A DNA stretch of 15,326 bases from CAYLNH01 sp964384625 (GTDB lineage: Bacteria > Verrucomicrobiota > Lentisphaeria > JABSQK01). Each line of letters starts with the position of its first letter. Position 1 is the stretch's first letter. The stretch lies in NCBI GenBank assembly GCA_964384625.1, contig CAYLNH010000171.1, forward strand, positions 1 through 15,326, read 5' to 3'. Both the position numbers and the translations under genes were made by a program. Of this stretch, positions 6,971-13,907 are shown piece by piece. The notes under the pieces were generated by a model. The model did not search any database, had not been told where the DNA came from, and saw only the letters and a list, made by a program, of their open reading frames with translations.

Positions 6971-9130
6971 TCAGTCCAGATTCTTGTCGGCGTCCATCAT
7001 CTCGGCGAGATCGCCGGCAATCTGCAGCGTTTCTTCAAGATAGAGGTCCGGCGTCTTCTTCTTCTTCTCCTCGCCGTTGTCCTTGTCGCCGTTGTCCTCG
7101 GCCTGGGGGCCGCGGGAGAGGACTTCGGAGGTCCGCTTGGCCCAGTATTCGTCCTCCTTGCGCAGCTTCTCCCGCTTGGCCTGGTTCAGCGTGATCGTCT
7201 TGGTCTCGCGGCGTTTGCCGTAGCGCTTGATCTCGTTGAAGAGAAACTGCATTTTCTCGTCCTTGGCAACGCGGGCGGCGGAATTGGCTTTGAGCCGGGG
7301 GACATAGGGGGCCACGGAAGCCAGCGTGCGATCGATCTTGAGCGCCTTGATTTCGTCCCAGGGCAGGGCGTTGTCCAGCAGTGCCTCGCCGATTTCCATG
7401 TGATCGAAGAAGGACGGGAAGACGATGTCCGGCGCGACGCCCTTGCGCTGCGTCGAGTGGCCGGAGACGCGGTAGAACTTAGCCATGGTATACTTCAGCG
7501 CGCCCGGTTTCAGGTCGCGCATGGCGTCGAACTTATGCAGCCGCAGCACGGTCTGTACGGTGCCTTTGCCGTGGGTGGTCTGATCGCCGACCAGCAGTGC
7601 CCGGTTGTAGTCCTGCATGGCGCCGGCGAAGATCTCCGAGGCCGACGCACTGGTGCGGTCGGTCATCACGACCAGGGGCAGGTCGAAGGCGAAGCCGCCG
7701 TCTTCATCCCGGCGGATGATCGGTGCGGCGGCCGCGTGCTGGACCTGCACCACGGGGCCTTGGCGGATGAACAGGCCGGCCAGGGAGATGGATTCATCCA
7801 GGCTGCCGCCGCCGTTGCCGCGCAGGTCGATGACCAGCGCCACAATCCCCTGCTGCTGCATGTTCTCAACGAGCTTCTTGACGTCCTTGGTCAGGGACCG
7901 CGCATTCGGGTCGCCGCTTCGGATGGCTTTCCAGTCGGCGTAGAAACTGGGGATGTGGATGTGGCCGACCTTGACCGTTTTGCCGTCGGGGCGTTTGACG
8001 GTTTTGACGGTGGCGTGGGCGGCGGAATCCTTGAGCTTCACCTTGTCGCGGGTGATGGCGATTTCTTCGGGAATCCCTTCCAGGGTGCGCAGAATCGTCA
8101 GGCGGACGACCGTACCCTTCTTGCCGCGGATCAGGCGCACGACCCGGTTCAGCGGCATGTTCATCACGTTCACGGCTTCTTTGTCTTCCTGGCCGACGGC
8201 GATGATGCGATACCCCGGCTTGAGCCGGCCGTCCTTGTCGGCGGGGCCGCCGGGAACGATGCGGACGATCTTGGTGTGACCGTCGTCGGTGGTCAGCACG
8301 GCGCCGATGCCCTGGAGCTGCAGGCTCATATCGATATTGAAGTCTTCGAGGTGGCGCCAATTCATGTAGGAGGAGTGCGGGTCGAAGACATTGGCCAGGG
8401 TGGTCAGGAAGCCTTCCATGACGTCGGCGGTGTCGTTGCCCTGCAGCAGCTTGTAGTAGTTGGCATAGGTCTCGACCACGGCATCCTGCGGGGGCTGCTT
8501 GGGAACGGGTTTTTCTTCCTTGGCGGCGGTAGTGCGGATCAGTTTCTGGATCAGCATCTGGTTCTTGACGCGCTGGCGCCAGATTTCATCCAGTTCTTCC
8601 CGGTCCTTCGCCCACGGGGCTTTTGAGCGGTCCAGCAGCATGACTTCTTTCGTGGTGAAATCGAAGTCCTGCTTGACCCGTTTACGGGCGTATTCGATGC
8701 GTTCTTCAACGCGCTGCAGAAAACGTTCGTAGACCTGGAAGGCGAACTTCAGTTTGCCCTTCTTCAGCAGGTCATCGAGGATCAGGCGATAGGGCGAGAA
8801 CTCCTCGAGGTCGTCGGCGAGGAAGTAGACTTTGTTGGGGTCGAGGCGTTCAAAGTACTCGTCAAACAATCGCTGCGAGGCTTTGTCGTTGATGATCGGC
8901 CGGTTCTTGGCGGCATAATGTCCGCGCTGCAGGAGCTGGACCACGGCGCGGGTGACGATTTCTTCGTTGGCACTGGCCTGTCTGGTGGTATTGAAGGCGG
9001 GCGTGGACCCGGCCGCATCGGGTTTTGACGGTTTGCCGGTGGTATCCTGTGCCGCAACCACCAGGGCGCCGGTACAGAAGAGGCAGAAGAGAAACTGCCG
9101 AAGGCGGGCAGTGAAGGCTGTACGGGTCAT
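6971..9130 (-). CDS. prc: Prc/Tsp-like tail-specific (C-terminal processing) periplasmic protease
   Basis: The product has 719 residues from the ATG at 9130 (E. coli Prc has about 680). A signal peptide occupies about residues 1-27 (FLFCLFCTGALVVAAQ), so it is exported. The N-terminal helical domain typical of Prc spans about 52-250 and includes FDEYFERLDPNKVYFLADDL. A PDZ domain follows at about 268-355 (GIGAVL, IVPGGPADKDGRLKPGYRIIAVG). The S41 serine-lysine protease core has DLRGNGGGSLDE at 435-446, the SASASE box with likely nucleophile S496, and general base K522 in HGKGTVQ. The S-to-K spacing is one residue longer than I recall for E. coli Prc. The C-terminal domain ends in a charged tail (679-719). 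The Shine-Dalgarno GAGGA overlaps the upstream TPR-gene stop, implying translational coupling. Prc trims or degrades envelope proteins from their C-termini. Its upstream open-frame extension is not used. Confidence 0.95.
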   Translation of the reverse strand: MTRTAFTARLRQFLFCLFCTGALVVAAQDTTGKPSKPDAAGSTPAFNTTRQASANEEIVTRAVVQLLQRGHYAAKNRPIINDKASQRLFDEYFERLDPNKVYFLADDLEEFSPYRLILDDLLKKGKLKFAFQVYERFLQRVEERIEYARKRVKQDFDFTTKEVMLLDRSKAPWAKDREELDEIWRQRVKNQMLIQKLIRTTAAKEEKPVPKQPPQDAVVETYANYYKLLQGNDTADVMEGFLTTLANVFDPHSSYMNWRHLEDFNIDMSLQLQGIGAVLTTDDGHTKIVRIVPGGPADKDGRLKPGYRIIAVGQEDKEAVNVMNMPLNRVVRLIRGKKGTVVRLTILRTLEGIPEEIAITRDKVKLKDSAAHATVKTVKRPDGKTVKVGHIHIPSFYADWKAIRSGDPNARSLTKDVKKLVENMQQQGIVALVIDLRGNGGGSLDESISLAGLFIRQGPVVQVQHAAAAPIIRRDEDGGFAFDLPLVVMTDRTSASASEIFAGAMQDYNRALLVGDQTTHGKGTVQTVLRLHKFDAMRDLKPGALKYTMAKFYRVSGHSTQRKGVAPDIVFPSFFDHMEIGEALLDNALPWDEIKALKIDRTLASVAPYVPRLKANSAARVAKDEKMQFLFNEIKRYGKRRETKTITLNQAKREKLRKEDEYWAKRTSEVLSRGPQAEDNGDKDNGEEKKKKTPDLYLEETLQIAGDLAEMMDADKNLD

Positions 9131-9136
9131 TCCAGA

Positions 9137-9143
9137 TTCCTCA
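9137..9143 (-). promoter_or_regulatory. Ribosome binding site of prc overlapping the stop codon of the TPR gene
   Basis: On the minus strand the TPR stop TGA (9143-9141) runs straight into GGAA, making TGAGGAA, 6 nt before the protease ATG at 9130. The site decides the prc start and indicates coupled translation of the two genes. Confidence 0.75.
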
Positions 9144-11183
9144 TTGTTCAGGTTTCCTGCCGCTGAGCAGCCGCTCCAGCGGGCGGTCGGCCGGCAGGCC
9201 AAGTTTACGTGATTTACTATACCATGAAGCCGCTGCTTTCCTACGTGGCGGCCGCCAATCGACGTAGAGCCAGGCCAGTGCGAGGGCCGTGGCCGGGCTG
9301 CTTTCATCCAAACGCCAGACAGCCAGCAGTTCGCGTTCCGCGGCTTGATGCCACTTCGCCGCCTGCAACGCCATGCCGAGCGACCGCCGGGGTTCGAGCT
9401 GCTGCGGTCGCAATCGCGCGGCCTGGGCGAAGACGCCGACGGCTTCGCGTGGTTTATCGGCCCGCAGCAGCACATGGCCGCAGGCCAGTACTGCGTCGTA
9501 GGCTTGCGGCCGCAGGCGGCAGGCGTGCCGCAGGCGGCGCTCGGCGTCGAGCAGCTGCTCGGCGTCGGCCTGGAGTTTGCCGAGGCGCAGAAGGGCGTCG
9601 AAGTGGTCCGGGTTCAAGGCGAGCACCTGTTCATAGGCGCCCCGGGCCTGCGTCAGTTTCTCGGCGTCTTCCAGCGCGTGCGCGCGCTGCACCAGCTTTT
9701 CCACCTTCTGCTGCAGGGTTTCGTCTTCAACCTGTTCCTTGATCCGGGCCCGGACGTTTTCCATTTCAGTTTTCAGGGCTTCGTGCTTGCGGTTGAGTTC
9801 CGCCAGCAACCGGCGGTCGACCTGCGCCTGCTTGACGGCGCGTTCCTGATCGACCCGGCCGGCGATGAGCCGGGCCTGCAGCAGCTTTATCTTCTCAACG
9901 TTCTGCGCCAGTTCCTTTTTCAGTCTGGCGTTTTCCCGGCGCAGGGCTTCGTCGGTCGTCGGCGTCGCCAACAGTTTGTTTTTCAAAGCGCGTGAGATGT
10001 CGAGCTGGTCCTGGTACCGCTGCTGCAGGCGGCCGTAGCGTTCCTGCATGTCCAGTTGTCCGGCGTGGAGTTCGTCGGCAGTCGCCTTCAATTCTTTTGC
10101 CAGTTCCTCGTAACCCTCGGCCTGGAGTTTCTTGAGCTGCAGTCGCAGTTCGCCGTTGGCGGTCTGCAGCACATCCAGGTCCTGGGTGAGCGACTTGGAG
10201 CGGGCCTTGAGTCTGGCGACCTGGAGGCGGTAGTTGACGATCTCCACGCGGGCCATCTCGAGGGCGATCTGCTGGGCTGCAATCTTCTCTTTCATCTGCT
10301 TCGTATCGCCGACCTTCACTTCTCGGAGGGCCTTGGTAAGCTCATCCTTGCTCTTCTCCGCGGCCAGCCGCAATTCCTTCGCGGTTTCCAGTTTCTCCTT
10401 GAACTCGCGGCGTTTCGCCTCGGCCTCGGCCCGTTCGTCCTGCTGCTTCTTGATCTCGGCCTCAAACCGTTCGAGCAGGCGATTGTGTTTCTGAAGTTGA
10501 CGTTGGCGCTTGAGATCTCTTAAGGACAGCCGCCGCAGGGAACTGCGCAAATCGTCTATGGTCTTGGACTGCTGCTTCAAGGTTTTATTCGCGGCGTCCA
10601 TGGCTTCCTCATGTTCCTGCCGCAGGGCGTCCAGGGCGGCCAGCGCTTTGGCCCGTTCATCGTCCGGGTCGAATCCGGTTTCCTTGACGTCGTTCAGTTG
10701 CCGACGCAGGGATTCGTTTTCCAGCTTCAGCCGTTGCTGTTCAAGCAGCATTTCTTCGAGTTTCTTGAGTGCGGCACTTCCGGTCTCGGCCTGGCGTTTG
10801 GCTCGGGCCAGGGCCAGGGTCAGCGCCCTGATCTTCTCGGCAAGCTCGTCGCGGCTGGGTTCGGCCGCCGCCTCGGGTTTGGTTTTCGGCGCCAGTTGCG
10901 CCAGCTTCCGCCGGCAGGCGTTGATCCGCAGTTCCAGGGAGGCGGGGTTCCATTCGGGGTACTCGGTGCGCACCTGGAGGAAGGTCTTGAGCGCCAGGGC
11001 ATAGAACTCCCGGGCCTGCTTCGGGGCGCGGCCCTCGGCCGCTTTCGCCTTGGCGAAGGTCTTGTAGCCTTCGAGCCAGACGCGGCGGGCCTGACGATCA
11101 GCGACGTCATCAGCTCGGGCAGGGCCGGCGGCAACCAGAAACAGAACGCCCGTGAACAGGGCGCACAGCAACCGGTGACGCAT
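9141..11183 (-). CDS. Secreted long coiled-coil protein with C-terminal TPR domain
   Basis: A 680-residue exported protein. Its signal peptide is MRHRLLCALFTGVLFLVAAGPARA. After a short helical domain (about 27-90) comes a very long Glu/Lys/Arg/Leu-rich coiled coil, about 95-490. The last 190 residues are tetratricopeptide repeats, with at least three clear units: LTQARGAYEQVLALNPDHFDALLRLG, LLDAERRLRHACRLRPQAYDAVLACG and PREAVGVFAQAARLRPQQLEPRRSLG. GGAGG at 11194-11198 lies 10 nt before this ATG; another ATG at 11189 has only 4 nt spacing and is the alternative. The open frame extending to 11513 is antisense to the sigma gene and is rejected. Its stop overlaps the protease ribosome binding site. 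TPR proteins such as NlpI recruit substrates to Prc, so an adaptor or scaffold role is plausible, but the specific function is inference. Confidence 0.88.
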   Translation of the reverse strand: MRHRLLCALFTGVLFLVAAGPARADDVADRQARRVWLEGYKTFAKAKAAEGRAPKQAREFYALALKTFLQVRTEYPEWNPASLELRINACRRKLAQLAPKTKPEAAAEPSRDELAEKIRALTLALARAKRQAETGSAALKKLEEMLLEQQRLKLENESLRRQLNDVKETGFDPDDERAKALAALDALRQEHEEAMDAANKTLKQQSKTIDDLRSSLRRLSLRDLKRQRQLQKHNRLLERFEAEIKKQQDERAEAEAKRREFKEKLETAKELRLAAEKSKDELTKALREVKVGDTKQMKEKIAAQQIALEMARVEIVNYRLQVARLKARSKSLTQDLDVLQTANGELRLQLKKLQAEGYEELAKELKATADELHAGQLDMQERYGRLQQRYQDQLDISRALKNKLLATPTTDEALRRENARLKKELAQNVEKIKLLQARLIAGRVDQERAVKQAQVDRRLLAELNRKHEALKTEMENVRARIKEQVEDETLQQKVEKLVQRAHALEDAEKLTQARGAYEQVLALNPDHFDALLRLGKLQADAEQLLDAERRLRHACRLRPQAYDAVLACGHVLLRADKPREAVGVFAQAARLRPQQLEPRRSLGMALQAAKWHQAAERELLAVWRLDESSPATALALAWLYVDWRPPRRKAAASWYSKSRKLGLPADRPLERLLSGRKPEQ

Positions 11184-11189
11184 GATCAT

Positions 11190-11289
11190 ACAGCCTCCAA
11201 ACGGGGAGATTTCTTGTCCGTGGGCAATTGCAGAAGCTCCGATCGATACAGTATAGTATGCCTCACCGGATGCAACTGATTGGAGCCCC
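11190..11289. promoter_or_regulatory. Divergent promoter region of the TPR-prc-rfbA operon and the sigma gene
   Basis: The 106 nt between the divergent starts must hold promoters for both directions. On the plus strand TTGCAG (11228-11233), an 18-nt spacer and TATAGT (11252-11257) make a moderate sigma-70-like match with a good -10. On the minus strand TATACT (11255-11250) offers an overlapping -10 with a poor -35. The overlap at ATACAGTATAGTAT suggests mutually exclusive transcription. No clear ECF-type GGAAC/GTC promoter was seen, so autoregulation is unproven. Confidence 0.35.
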
Positions 11290-11925
11290 GTGACGAACTC
11301 TGCGGACAATTCGAACAGCTCGGGCGAAGACGTCCTCGCGAAGCTGCGCCGGAAGGACCCGATGGCGGCCAAGTGCCTGCTGGACGTCTTCGGCGACCGC
11401 GTGTACGGGCTGTCCCTGCGCATCCTGAATTCCGAGGAAGACGCCCGCGAGGCGGTCCAGGAGACCTTTATCACGGTTTGGGAGAAGTGGGAGACCTTCA
11501 AGGGGAAGAGCAAGTTCTCCAGTTGGATCTATCGCATCGCCGCCAACTGCGCCTACATGAAACTGCGCAAGCGCAAGCGGTTCTCGTATGAGGTCTCCAT
11601 CGAGGAGTTCGACCACGACGTGGACCATCTGGACAGTGCGGAGGTCAGCCGGTCGTCGGGCCGGTACACGGTAAAAGTCAGCCAGCCGGACGAAGTGCTG
11701 GCGCAGAGCGAGCTGCGGGAGACAATCGACCGGTCGGTCAGCAGCCTGTCCCCGACCTACCGCACGGCCTTCATCTTGAAGGACGTGGAGGGCATGACCT
11801 TGAAAGAGATCGCCGAGATCATGGAGCTCAGCGAGGCGGCGGTAAAATCCAGGGTCCATCGGGCCCGGCTGGAAATGCGCCGCAAACTGAAACGGTTTTT
11901 GGAGGACACTCCTCCGCGCAGATAA
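11290..11925 (+). CDS. ECF-type RNA polymerase sigma factor (sigma-70 family)
   Basis: A 211-residue sigma factor with only regions 2 and 4, as in extracytoplasmic-function sigmas. Region 2 covers about 28-97 and includes the core-binding stretch NSEEDAREAVQETFITVWEKW and the promoter-melting/-10 part KFSSWIYRIAANCAYMKLRKRKR. An acidic linker of about 45 residues follows (EEFDHDVDHLDSAE). Region 4 covers 142-200, with helix-turn-helix EGMTLKEIAEIMELSEAAVKSRVHRAR. The start is GTG at 11290 with GGAG four nt upstream, a rather short spacing. The next in-frame ATG (residue 25) would remove conserved sequence before region 2. It is directed away from the TPR-prc operon and followed after 16 nt by a zinc-finger anti-sigma gene. 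Assignment is secure; the regulon is unknown. Confidence 0.95.
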   Translation: MTNSADNSNSSGEDVLAKLRRKDPMAAKCLLDVFGDRVYGLSLRILNSEEDAREAVQETFITVWEKWETFKGKSKFSSWIYRIAANCAYMKLRKRKRFSYEVSIEEFDHDVDHLDSAEVSRSSGRYTVKVSQPDEVLAQSELRETIDRSVSSLSPTYRTAFILKDVEGMTLKEIAEIMELSEAAVKSRVHRARLEMRRKLKRFLEDTPPRR

Positions 11926-11941
11926 ACGAACAGGCTCGGAA

Positions 11942-12202
11942 ATGATTGTACACTTCGATCCATCGAATGTTTCATGCGATCATGTCCGGCGGTTCCTGTA
12001 CGAGTACGTCGAACGCGAACTCGATGCACGGCTGCTGATGGCAATGGACAACCACGTTCTGGCGTGCCGCGAATGCCAGACGCTGGTCGAGAGCTATCAG
12101 CAGTCCGTCGAGGCCGCGCGCGACCACATCCGCAAGAGTGAAAAGATCCCTTCGAATCTGAAGGATGATCTATTGCGGACCTTGACCGATATGCAGGAGT
12201 AA
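11942..12202 (+). CDS. Small soluble zinc-binding anti-sigma factor (ZAS/zf-HC2 type)
   Basis: An 86-residue protein carrying the zinc-binding anti-sigma motif H38-x3-C42-x2-C45 (NHVLACREC), with C12 upstream as the likely fourth ligand. The segment between them, FLYEYVERELDARLLMAMDNH, matches the helical part of zf-HC2 domains that sits between sigma regions 2 and 4. The remaining 40 residues are charged and helical, with no membrane segment, so it should be cytoplasmic, unlike the many anti-ECF factors released by membrane proteolysis. Soluble ZAS proteins such as RsrA sense redox or metal through these cysteines; whether this one does is inference. It starts 16 nt after the sigma stop, without a strong Shine-Dalgarno site, and surely inhibits the neighbouring sigma factor. 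Confidence 0.88.
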   Translation: MIVHFDPSNVSCDHVRRFLYEYVERELDARLLMAMDNHVLACRECQTLVESYQQSVEAARDHIRKSEKIPSNLKDDLLRTLTDMQE

Positions 12203-12660
12203 CGGAAGTCTCTGTGGACCAGGTCGCGGGCAGGGCAGGAGAGACTTTCGCCGTCGGGCAGTATGATCTGCGCGGCGTGCATTCTGCCTGCCGCCACCGG
12301 TTGTTTCCCGGGGCGGCGACCCGCCTGTTCGCACCACCGGCGGCAAACCGCATCATGTTCTGTCGCGTCGACGCAACTCGGACAATCTCCGGCCCGGGAG
12401 AACAGTAAAGAATGCGGAGGGATTTGCTTGGAAAGTCCGGGGCGAGCCGGGCGGGATGCCGGCGGCCCGGAACGGGCGCAGTCGAGTGCTGACGTTTTTT
12501 TGCCGCGAAAGCAGGACCGCCATCTTGCCGGAATATGTGATCCGGAATACAGTACAGCAGTGCCTGCAGCACACCCGCCGCCGCGATGACCCCGGGACGC
12601 TGGACGCCCCGAATCCAGTTTTACAGGCGGTTCACTGATTTGCACCGGGTTGACTGACGG
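12203..12660. other. 458-nt gap with GC-rich stem and T7 run; no gene seen
   Basis: No reading frame here resembles a protein. Visible structures are a composite GC-rich stem-loop (12436-12471), a run of seven T at 12495-12501, two copies of CCGGAATA near 12529-12546, and a GTGC/GCAC mini-hairpin near 12560. The gap is long for DNA between two plus-strand genes and may hold the end of the sigma transcript, the rhomboid promoter, or a small RNA. No known riboswitch or RNA family was recognised. Confidence 0.5.
12436..12501 (+). ncRNA. Possible structured RNA or terminator: GC stem-loop followed by T7
   Basis: TCCGGG (12436-12441) pairs with CCCGGA (12466-12471), and inside it GCCGG (12446-12450) pairs with CCGGC (12459-12463), about 11-12 bp in all. 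A T7 run follows 23 nt later at 12495-12501, too far for a standard intrinsic terminator. It could be the 3' part of a small RNA or an attenuated terminator of the sigma/anti-sigma transcript. Chance structure in GC-rich DNA is possible. Confidence 0.25.
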
Positions 12661-13623
12661 ATGCTTGAAGACCGAGATTACATGCGTTCTGCCCGCGGCC
12701 GCCGCAGCGGCTGGCGCTTGCGGTCCGTTGTGCCGGTGATTGTCGGCATTACGGTCGGCGTCTATATCCTGCAGCTCCTGACCAACGATTTCGAAGGCCT
12801 GCCTTTCCGTGTGCCGTATCTCTATCTGCCGCCGCTCGGCTCCGCCTCGCCCGGCGCCTGGGGCTATTGGGCCACCGGCCTTCTGACCTATATGATCCTG
12901 CACGTCGACGCCGGGCATATCATCATGAATATGCTGGTGTTCTACTTTGTCGGTTCGCATGTGGAACGGATTCTGCGGCCCAAGGGACTCCTTACTGTGT
13001 ATGTCGGCAGCGGCCTGATCGGGGCGCTGGTCTGGACGCTGGTCCGGGTGCTGGGGGTGCTGGTGTTCAAGGCGCCGGTGCAGGAGGTCATGCCGGTCAA
13101 AGGCGCCAGCGGCGCGATCTTCGGCATCATGGTGGCCGCGGCCATGCTCACGCCGAATCAGGTGGTCTACCTCTTCTTCGTCTGGCCGGTCAAACTGAAG
13201 TGGGTCGTCCTCGGCGTCGTCGGCATCAATGTACTCAGCTTCTTCAAGGTTCTGCACCTGGGTTCCAGGATCTCCTATCTGGGGCATCTCGGGGGGGCTG
13301 TCGGCGGCTATCTCCTGATCCACTTCTTCTACCGGCAGCTGGTGGCCCTGGATCTTTCGGACGTCTGGCGGGCCATGCACCGCGGGCGCAGCCGCAAACG
13401 GCCGGACCGGCGACGCGGGCGCGGGCATTCCGCCTATGACCCGCCCGACCTCGAGTTTGTCGACGACAAGAACGACACCGGCGAGTTCGACCCGGACGCC
13501 GACCCGCTCACCCAGATCGACCCGATCCTGGACAAGATCGGCAGGCACGGCATCAAGAGCCTGACCCGCGAGGAACGCCGCGCGCTCGACCGCGCCCGCG
13601 AACGCCTGAACAAACGCGGCTGA
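12661..13623 (+). CDS. Rhomboid-family intramembrane serine protease with conserved C-terminal tail
   Basis: A 320-residue membrane protease that cleaves transmembrane substrates inside the lipid bilayer. About six membrane helices lie between residues 23 and 225. Rhomboid hallmarks are H81-x4-H86-x3-N90 in HVDAGHIIMNMLVFYFVG, the nucleophile motif G148-A-S150-G in KGASGAIFG, and catalytic H209 in YLGHLGGAVGGYL. After a basic cytoplasmic linker (RGRSRKRPDRRRGRG) and an acidic stretch, residues 287-318 (DPILDKIGRHGIKSLTREERRALDRARERL) match the small helical domain found at the end of many bacterial rhomboids (I believe DUF6576). The Shine-Dalgarno site is poor at ATG 12661, and ATG 12682 (residue 8) is an alternative start. 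It lies 458 nt after the anti-sigma gene, so cotranscription is uncertain. Substrate unknown. Confidence 0.93.
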   Translation: MLEDRDYMRSARGRRSGWRLRSVVPVIVGITVGVYILQLLTNDFEGLPFRVPYLYLPPLGSASPGAWGYWATGLLTYMILHVDAGHIIMNMLVFYFVGSHVERILRPKGLLTVYVGSGLIGALVWTLVRVLGVLVFKAPVQEVMPVKGASGAIFGIMVAAAMLTPNQVVYLFFVWPVKLKWVVLGVVGINVLSFFKVLHLGSRISYLGHLGGAVGGYLLIHFFYRQLVALDLSDVWRAMHRGRSRKRPDRRRGRGHSAYDPPDLEFVDDKNDTGEFDPDADPLTQIDPILDKIGRHGIKSLTREERRALDRARERLNKRG

Positions 13624-13755
13624 CGGGAAGGACGCGGGAGTTCGGGGAGAAACGGGCAACGGCCTTTAATCACTCTGGTCGTGGAGACGAACGGCAGGTG
13701 CCGGGAACGTGTGATCAACCACTGCCTGTCGGAGTTGTCATTCGCTTCGCTCTCT

Positions 13756-13772
13756 ACTGCCCTTGGGGCAGT
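13756..13772. terminator. Hairpin between convergent rhomboid and pyrD genes
   Basis: ACTGCCC (13756-13762) and GGGCAGT (13766-13772) make a perfect 7-bp stem with a TTG loop. It is central in the 272-nt gap between the convergent genes, where a bidirectional terminator is expected. It lacks a T-run on either side, so its activity is uncertain. The rest of the gap shows no gene. Confidence 0.35.
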
Positions 13773-13888
13773 CATAGACTGACTTGTACGTCGTCGCCGC
13801 CGGAAGGAACTGTCTCAGGCACTGCGTCGCGTTTCCACGCCCTGAAGGCGCCATTCCGGGGCCGAGGTAACGCCCTCGTACAACGTCG

Positions 13889-13907
13889 CCCGGGGCTACC
13901 GCCCGGG
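13889..13907. repeat. CCCGGG inverted repeat spanning the pyrD stop codon
   Basis: CCCGGG at 13889-13894 and 13902-13907 can pair across the pyrD stop (13896-13898). It might help end the pyrD message, but each arm is itself a palindrome and no T-run follows. Confidence 0.3.

Noticed and set aside
5807..8626. 939-codon plus-strand open frame spanning rfbA and most of prc
   Set aside because: It is antisense to two well-supported genes, is rich in Gly/Val/Leu/Asp without motifs, and begins in repeat DNA. It is a shadow frame caused by GC bias.
9131..9475. N-terminal extension of the prc reading frame to 9475
   Set aside because: It overlaps the TPR gene out of frame. The ATG at 9130 has a good Shine-Dalgarno site and begins a proper signal peptide.
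11184..11513. N-terminal extension of the TPR protein frame to 11513
   Set aside because: It runs antisense into the sigma gene and would bury the signal peptide. ATG 11183 or 11189 with GGAGG upstream is far better.
12429..12445. GGAAAGTCCGGGG resembling the conserved GAGGAAAGTCC segment of RNase P RNA
   Set aside because: The other conserved RNase P segments are not found in the right order or spacing. A CGGCAAACCGC-like piece lies upstream instead of downstream, so this is chance similarity.
12097..13659. 520-codon minus-strand open frame opposite the rhomboid gene
   Set aside because: It is antisense to a rhomboid with intact catalytic motifs, and no recognisable domain is present.
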